Source: RGIG1840 sp964626795 (lineage in GTDB: Bacteria; Bacillota_I; Bacilli_A; RF39; UBA660). From it: a DNA stretch of 8,554 bases. The stretch covers positions 1-8,554 of the forward strand of contig CAZVIQ010000038.1 in NCBI GenBank assembly GCA_964626795.1, given 5' to 3'. Positions 6,116-8,554 of the stretch are shown here, piece by piece. Every line of letters begins with the position of its first letter. Within the stretch, counting starts at the first letter, position 1. The notes beneath the pieces are model-generated. The model did not search any database and was not told where the DNA came from. It saw only the letters and a list, made by a program, of their open reading frames with translations. A program made the position numbers and the translations under genes.

Positions 6116-7109
6116 CTGTTATTTTTCCTACTATTCCACCTTCAGTTTCTGGAGGTGTTGAATCTTCATCAGAACCAGAATATTGTTTACCAAATCCCAG
6201 TTTAGAAAGCATTCTGTTTACTTCATAGAAGTCTTCATTTCTTTCATCAATAGGAGGTATATTATGAAACATTTTAGTTTTTGATTCATATTCAAAGTTT
6301 AATAAATCTTCGCCCGTTAATAAACTCCTATTTAACACTATTTTTTTATCCTGATATCTTTCAAATACTCTTCGGTTTCTTCTAAGCAGTCTGTTTAAAT
6401 TAAGAGTACCTGGCTCAATAAGATATATAACATCTTTACATAAACTTAAATCATTGTAATCATTTAAATCTACTAAAATTATATCTTTTGAACTGTTTTT
6501 CATAAGTTCTTTAGGAAAATTTTCTGAAGTAGTACTTATTAAGTCTGTATCATTTAAAAATATAAAATCTTTTCTATCTACTTCCATGGCTACTACAGAA
6601 TAGTTGTTTTCAAGACATTTTTTCATCATCCAGGTAAGTGATGTCGCACCAGCATGTTCTGTAAGATTCTTTATTCCCAGAACTTTTGCTCTACCGACAT
6701 TTCCTTCATCTTCTTCCCCGACCATCTCACTTATATTGTGTAGATGAGCTACATCCTTATATTGATGAGGATGTTCTAAAAGATATTTAACACCTTCAAG
6801 ATTTCTAGTAAAGTTATAAATACCCATTGAAATAATTTTTGATAAAAATATATTTGATTCAAACTCAGGATCATCATCCAAAAGTAAAATAACTTTATTC
6901 ATATCAAGTGCAATAGATATCTTTTGAAGATTATTTGCATTTTTATAATCTTTAATCGCTGTAATATCAAGTATCATTCTTTCAAAGTAAAAATTAGAAA
7001 ATGTATCTATAATTTCTCTTGCTTCATATTCACCATCAAGTGATTTTATTACTTCTATCTGTAAATTAGATAAAATATCTTTATATTTATTTGCAATAAT
7101 TACATTCAT
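6099..7109 (-). CDS. CpaE-like ParA/MinD-fold protein of a Tad-type pilus locus, degenerate P-loop
   Basis: 336 aa from the ATG at 7109. Seen: an N-terminal alpha/beta region (about 1-115) with receiver-like strands MILDIT (45-50) and KVILLLDDD (72-80) and the turn MGIYNFTRN; an acidic linker near 130-137; then a ParA/MinD-like domain from about 142 with KVLGIKNLTEHAGATSLTWM at the P-loop position, a Walker B-like DIILVDLND (209-217), and VIYLIEPG. This matches CpaE/TadZ architecture (pseudo-receiver plus ATPase), proteins that place Tad pilus machinery at the membrane. The P-loop has HAGATS where GKT/GKS is expected, so ATP hydrolysis may be lost. The tail GGIVGKITGMFGF could be a short amphipathic membrane anchor. 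AAGGGG (7118-7123) lies 8 nt before the ATG; a GTG at 7145 would put this site inside the gene, so it is rejected. It starts 1 bp after the TadE-like gene ends. Confidence 0.75.
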   Translation of the reverse strand: MNVIIANKYKDILSNLQIEVIKSLDGEYEAREIIDTFSNFYFERMILDITAIKDYKNANNLQKISIALDMNKVILLLDDDPEFESNIFLSKIISMGIYNFTRNLEGVKYLLEHPHQYKDVAHLHNISEMVGEEDEGNVGRAKVLGIKNLTEHAGATSLTWMMKKCLENNYSVVAMEVDRKDFIFLNDTDLISTTSENFPKELMKNSSKDIILVDLNDYNDLSLCKDVIYLIEPGTLNLNRLLRRNRRVFERYQDKKIVLNRSLLTGEDLLNFEYESKTKMFHNIPPIDERNEDFYEVNRMLSKLGFGKQYSGSDEDSTPPETEGGIVGKITGMFGF

Positions 7110-7110
7110 A

Positions 7111-7626
7111 TTATATTCCCCTTCCACTGTCACAATCAATATCACTTGAATCGTAATATATTAGTTTTGTTTCACCACTTATAGGTATATCAAGAGCAAA
7201 AGTAATAAGTGGAAACTCTATTCTCATAAAAGTTGTAACTTTATAATAATTACTGGTTCCAGTCCCCGCTTCATTACATACACGTTTAACACAATATCCT
7301 CCAGACATTGTTTTTCCATATCCATTTTTTTCACAATATCCTGATTTTATAACATTTGTATAATATCCAAAGTCCTTAAGATATGAATTTATTTCAGACT
7401 GTGCACTTTCAGTCCCTGTTTCACTGTTATTTACTACATCAGTGTCAAGACCTGTATCAGTTAAAGACTTAGTATATCCTTCTCTTCTTTCAATAGTGCT
7501 TAATATAAAGTTTTTAACTTTAAAAGCTTTTGAATAATTTATAGAAATTGCCAGGTAACTAGAAAAGAGTACTACAAATAGTACTACAATAGACATAATC
7601 CAACCACCACCTATAGACTCTCTCAT
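7111..7626 (-). CDS. TadE-like minor pilin / pseudopilin
   Basis: 171 aa, not assigned to a named family with certainty. Seen: a short leader MRESIGGGW, one hydrophobic helix at about 10-30 (IMSIVVLFVVLFSSYLAIS), a helical stretch containing KNFILSTIERREG, a Thr/Ser/Asp-rich middle, and a beta-rich C-terminal part (KVTTFMRIEFPLITFALDIPI...ETKLIYYDSS). Single N-terminal helix, extracellular C-terminal part and position between a pilin-like gene and a CpaE-like gene fit TadE/TadF-type minor pilins. Four cysteines (98, 112, 117, 165) lie outside the helix and could form two disulfides. AGGTGA (7636-7641) begins 1 nt after the stop of the preceding gene and supports the ATG at 7626. The downstream gene starts 1 bp later, so the two are probably coupled. 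Confidence 0.65.
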   Translation of the reverse strand: MRESIGGGWIMSIVVLFVVLFSSYLAISINYSKAFKVKNFILSTIERREGYTKSLTDTGLDTDVVNNSETGTESAQSEINSYLKDFGYYTNVIKSGYCEKNGYGKTMSGGYCVKRVCNEAGTGTSNYYKVTTFMRIEFPLITFALDIPISGETKLIYYDSSDIDCDSGRGI

Positions 7627-7642
7627 GTTATATCATCACCTA

Positions 7643-7900
7643 TTACTTGCTTGTAGTTGGCATTTCTACACAATCATTGGTTCCAGTGCCTCTACAGCAT
7701 TCGTAAGTATTTGCTTTTGTTCCTCCTACACCTGTTTCTTTGGGATATGCCTTATAATCCTCACCAAACACTTTACATGTATTAGTTGCAATACTTATTT
7801 GAATCATTGGCCAAACAAATGCATAGAATAATGCAGCTACTGCAGCTATAGCAATAACCGTAATAACAGTCATATTTAATTCACCAGTTGCTTCTTTCAT
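7643..7900 (-). CDS. Small pilin-like protein with four cysteines
   Basis: 85 aa. Seen: a leader MKEATGELNM, a hydrophobic helix at about 11-33 rich in Ala, Val and Ile (TVITVIAIAAVAALFYAFVW), then a short polar C-terminal part with Cys42, Cys68, Cys69 and Cys77. Size and layout resemble Flp-type prepilins, and a downstream TadE-like gene and upstream GspF-type gene support that role. The canonical Flp site (Gly followed by Glu at +5 and Tyr) is absent: Glu directly follows Gly6. A cytoplasmic leader cut after Gly6 is a guess. It has its own near-consensus promoter and the strongest Shine-Dalgarno in the window (AAGGAGGAG, 8 nt from ATG), as expected for an abundant subunit. It could also be a small secreted membrane protein of unknown role. 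Confidence 0.65.
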   Translation of the reverse strand: MKEATGELNMTVITVIAIAAVAALFYAFVWPMIQISIATNTCKVFGEDYKAYPKETGVGGTKANTYECCRGTGTNDCVEMPTTSK

Positions 7901-7906
7901 TTATAA

Positions 7907-7915
7907 CTCCTCCTT
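7907..7915 (-). promoter_or_regulatory. Very strong ribosome binding site of the pilin-like gene
   Basis: AAGGAGGAG on the minus strand, with the GGAGG core 8 nt before the ATG at 7900. It is the longest match to the 16S rRNA 3' end seen before any gene here and implies high translation of this small protein. Confidence 0.8.
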
Positions 7916-7928
7916 AGTTTATATTTTT

Positions 7929-7957
7929 ATTATACATATATTTTAGAAATTTATCAA
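7929..7957 (-). promoter_or_regulatory. Near-consensus promoter of the pilin-like gene
   Basis: The minus strand carries TTGATA (7952-7957) and TATAAT (7929-7934) with an ideal 17-bp spacer. Predicted transcription starts near 7922, about 22 nt before the ATG. It lies in the only sizeable gap (69 bp) inside the pilus-like locus, so the pilin-like, TadE-like and CpaE-like genes can be transcribed apart from the upstream platform genes. Confidence 0.75.
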
Positions 7958-7969
7958 TAATTATCAAAT

Positions 7970-8554
7970 TTAATAGCCAAACATCTGTAAAAGAGATAAC
8001 AGTAATATAATCATTACTCCAAGTCCTGTAGTGGATAACATAACCATTGTTTTCTTTTCCATTCTTTCAAGTCTTTCCTTATATTTTGTTTCTCTTGACT
8101 TAGCTTGAAGATTCGAAATAGTTCTTGCAAACACTATTAGCTGATCCTGCTTTCTATCCTGATTACCAAGTCCAAGCCTATATAATAGTCTCATCATTCT
8201 CATTGAATCTCTTACAGGATATCTTTTAGCAAATTCCATATATGGATCAATACTGGAATCTCCGGCATCTATGCTTGATATCATATCTTTAAGACCTTCC
8301 TTAAAAATCTCAGGAGCATCATCTACACTTTTAGTAATCGCTACTGGTACAGTATAATGCTGTATTAAGATTTCAAGACTTTTTAAATAATATGGAAGCA
8401 GCATATTTATTTCATGCAGATTTTTTTTATGATAAGTTTTTAAATTTGAATATGCAATCTTAAACATTGCATAGGCGCCGCCTATACAGAAAATTATATT
8501 TGTAAAAGTTATATTTGATAAAAACATCATAAATAATATTACGAAAATAAGCAG
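7970..8554 (-). CDS. TadB/TadC-like (GspF, T2SSF domain) inner-membrane platform protein, 5' end beyond window
   Basis: The frame is open to the window edge, so 194 C-terminal residues are visible and the start is not in view. An in-frame ATG at 8530 exists but lies inside a membrane segment and has no clear ribosome binding site, so it is unlikely to be the start. Seen: two hydrophobic segments at about 1-13 and 17-33, a cytoplasmic helical domain at about 45-170 with LHEINMLLPYYLKSLEILIQ, DAPEIFKEGLKDMI and DQLIVFARTISNLQAKSRET, and a C-terminal membrane helix (STTGLGVMIILLLSLLQMFGY). This pattern is that of the T2SSF domain, found in the platform proteins of Tad pili and type II secretion, which couple the secretion ATPase to pilin assembly. 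TadB and TadC cannot be told apart. The ATPase gene would be expected upstream, outside the window. Confidence 0.78.
   Translation of the reverse strand: MLIFVILFMMFLSNITFTNIIFCIGGAYAMFKIAYSNLKTYHKKNLHEINMLLPYYLKSLEILIQHYTVPVAITKSVDDAPEIFKEGLKDMISSIDAGDSSIDPYMEFAKRYPVRDSMRMMRLLYRLGLGNQDRKQDQLIVFARTISNLQAKSRETKYKERLERMEKKTMVMLSTTGLGVMIILLLSLLQMFGY

Noticed and set aside
7110..7145. GTG at 7145 as start of the CpaE-like protein
   Set aside because: It would place the AAGGGG ribosome site inside the gene and overlap the TadE-like gene by 35 bp; ATG 7109 has ideal spacing.
7625..7831. Plus-strand open frame of 68 codons with cysteines
   Set aside because: It is antisense to the pilin-like gene, which has a strong promoter, ribosome binding site and coherent membrane helix.
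1..8554. tRNA, rRNA, CRISPR, insertion sequence or phage attachment site
   Set aside because: No cloverleaf-like, regularly spaced repeat or transposase sequence was seen; gaps between genes are all about 110 bp or shorter.

Overview
This is an AT-rich, densely packed bacterial chromosome segment in which every convincing gene lies on the minus strand, so the biological reading order runs from position 8554 down to 1. Gene content and order (rplI-dnaB ... walJ-rlmH), low GC, Gram-positive-type Shine-Dalgarno sites and a TasA-like/Ig-like surface protein suggest a low-GC Bacillota, most likely an uncultured gut Bacilli/Mollicutes-like (RF39 or CAG-type) lineage. The lineage is an inference from recalled sequence style, not a search. 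TGA acts as a stop (walJ ends with it) and Trp codons are TGG, so the standard bacterial code applies.

Region 8554-6099 is the 3' part of a Tad/Flp-like pilus or type II-secretion-related locus. It holds the C-terminal part of a TadB/TadC (GspF-type) membrane platform protein, a small four-cysteine pilin-like protein, a 171-aa TadE-like minor pilin, and a CpaE-like ParA/MinD-fold protein whose P-loop lacks the usual lysine. A near-consensus promoter and a very strong ribosome binding site precede the pilin-like gene, suggesting it is made in excess over the platform. The locus closes with a rho-independent terminator whose stem encloses the last stop codon.

Region 6047-1541 has a clear promoter and then a tightly coupled housekeeping run: rplI (ribosomal protein L9), dnaB (replicative helicase), a membrane-anchored LysM-G5-M23 cell-wall endopeptidase, walJ/yycJ-type metallo-beta-lactamase-fold hydrolase, and rlmH (23S rRNA methyltransferase). 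Gene boundaries are 2 bp apart or overlap by 1-8 bp. It resembles a condensed form of the Bacillus rplI-dnaC...walRKHI-walJ...rlmH neighbourhood, with a peptidoglycan hydrolase where the WalRK two-component genes would be.

Region 1540-1 carries an intergenic control region (candidate promoter, inverted repeat over the -35 area, and a hairpin near the predicted transcript start) and then the first 486 codons of a surface protein starting with TTG. That protein has an N-terminal membrane/signal segment, a TasA-like beta domain, three Ig-like repeats with cysteine pairs at an exact 80-residue period, and the beginning of a C-terminal domain cut by the window edge. No RNA genes, CRISPR arrays, insertion sequences or origins were seen, and no gap without a gene exceeds about 110 bp.
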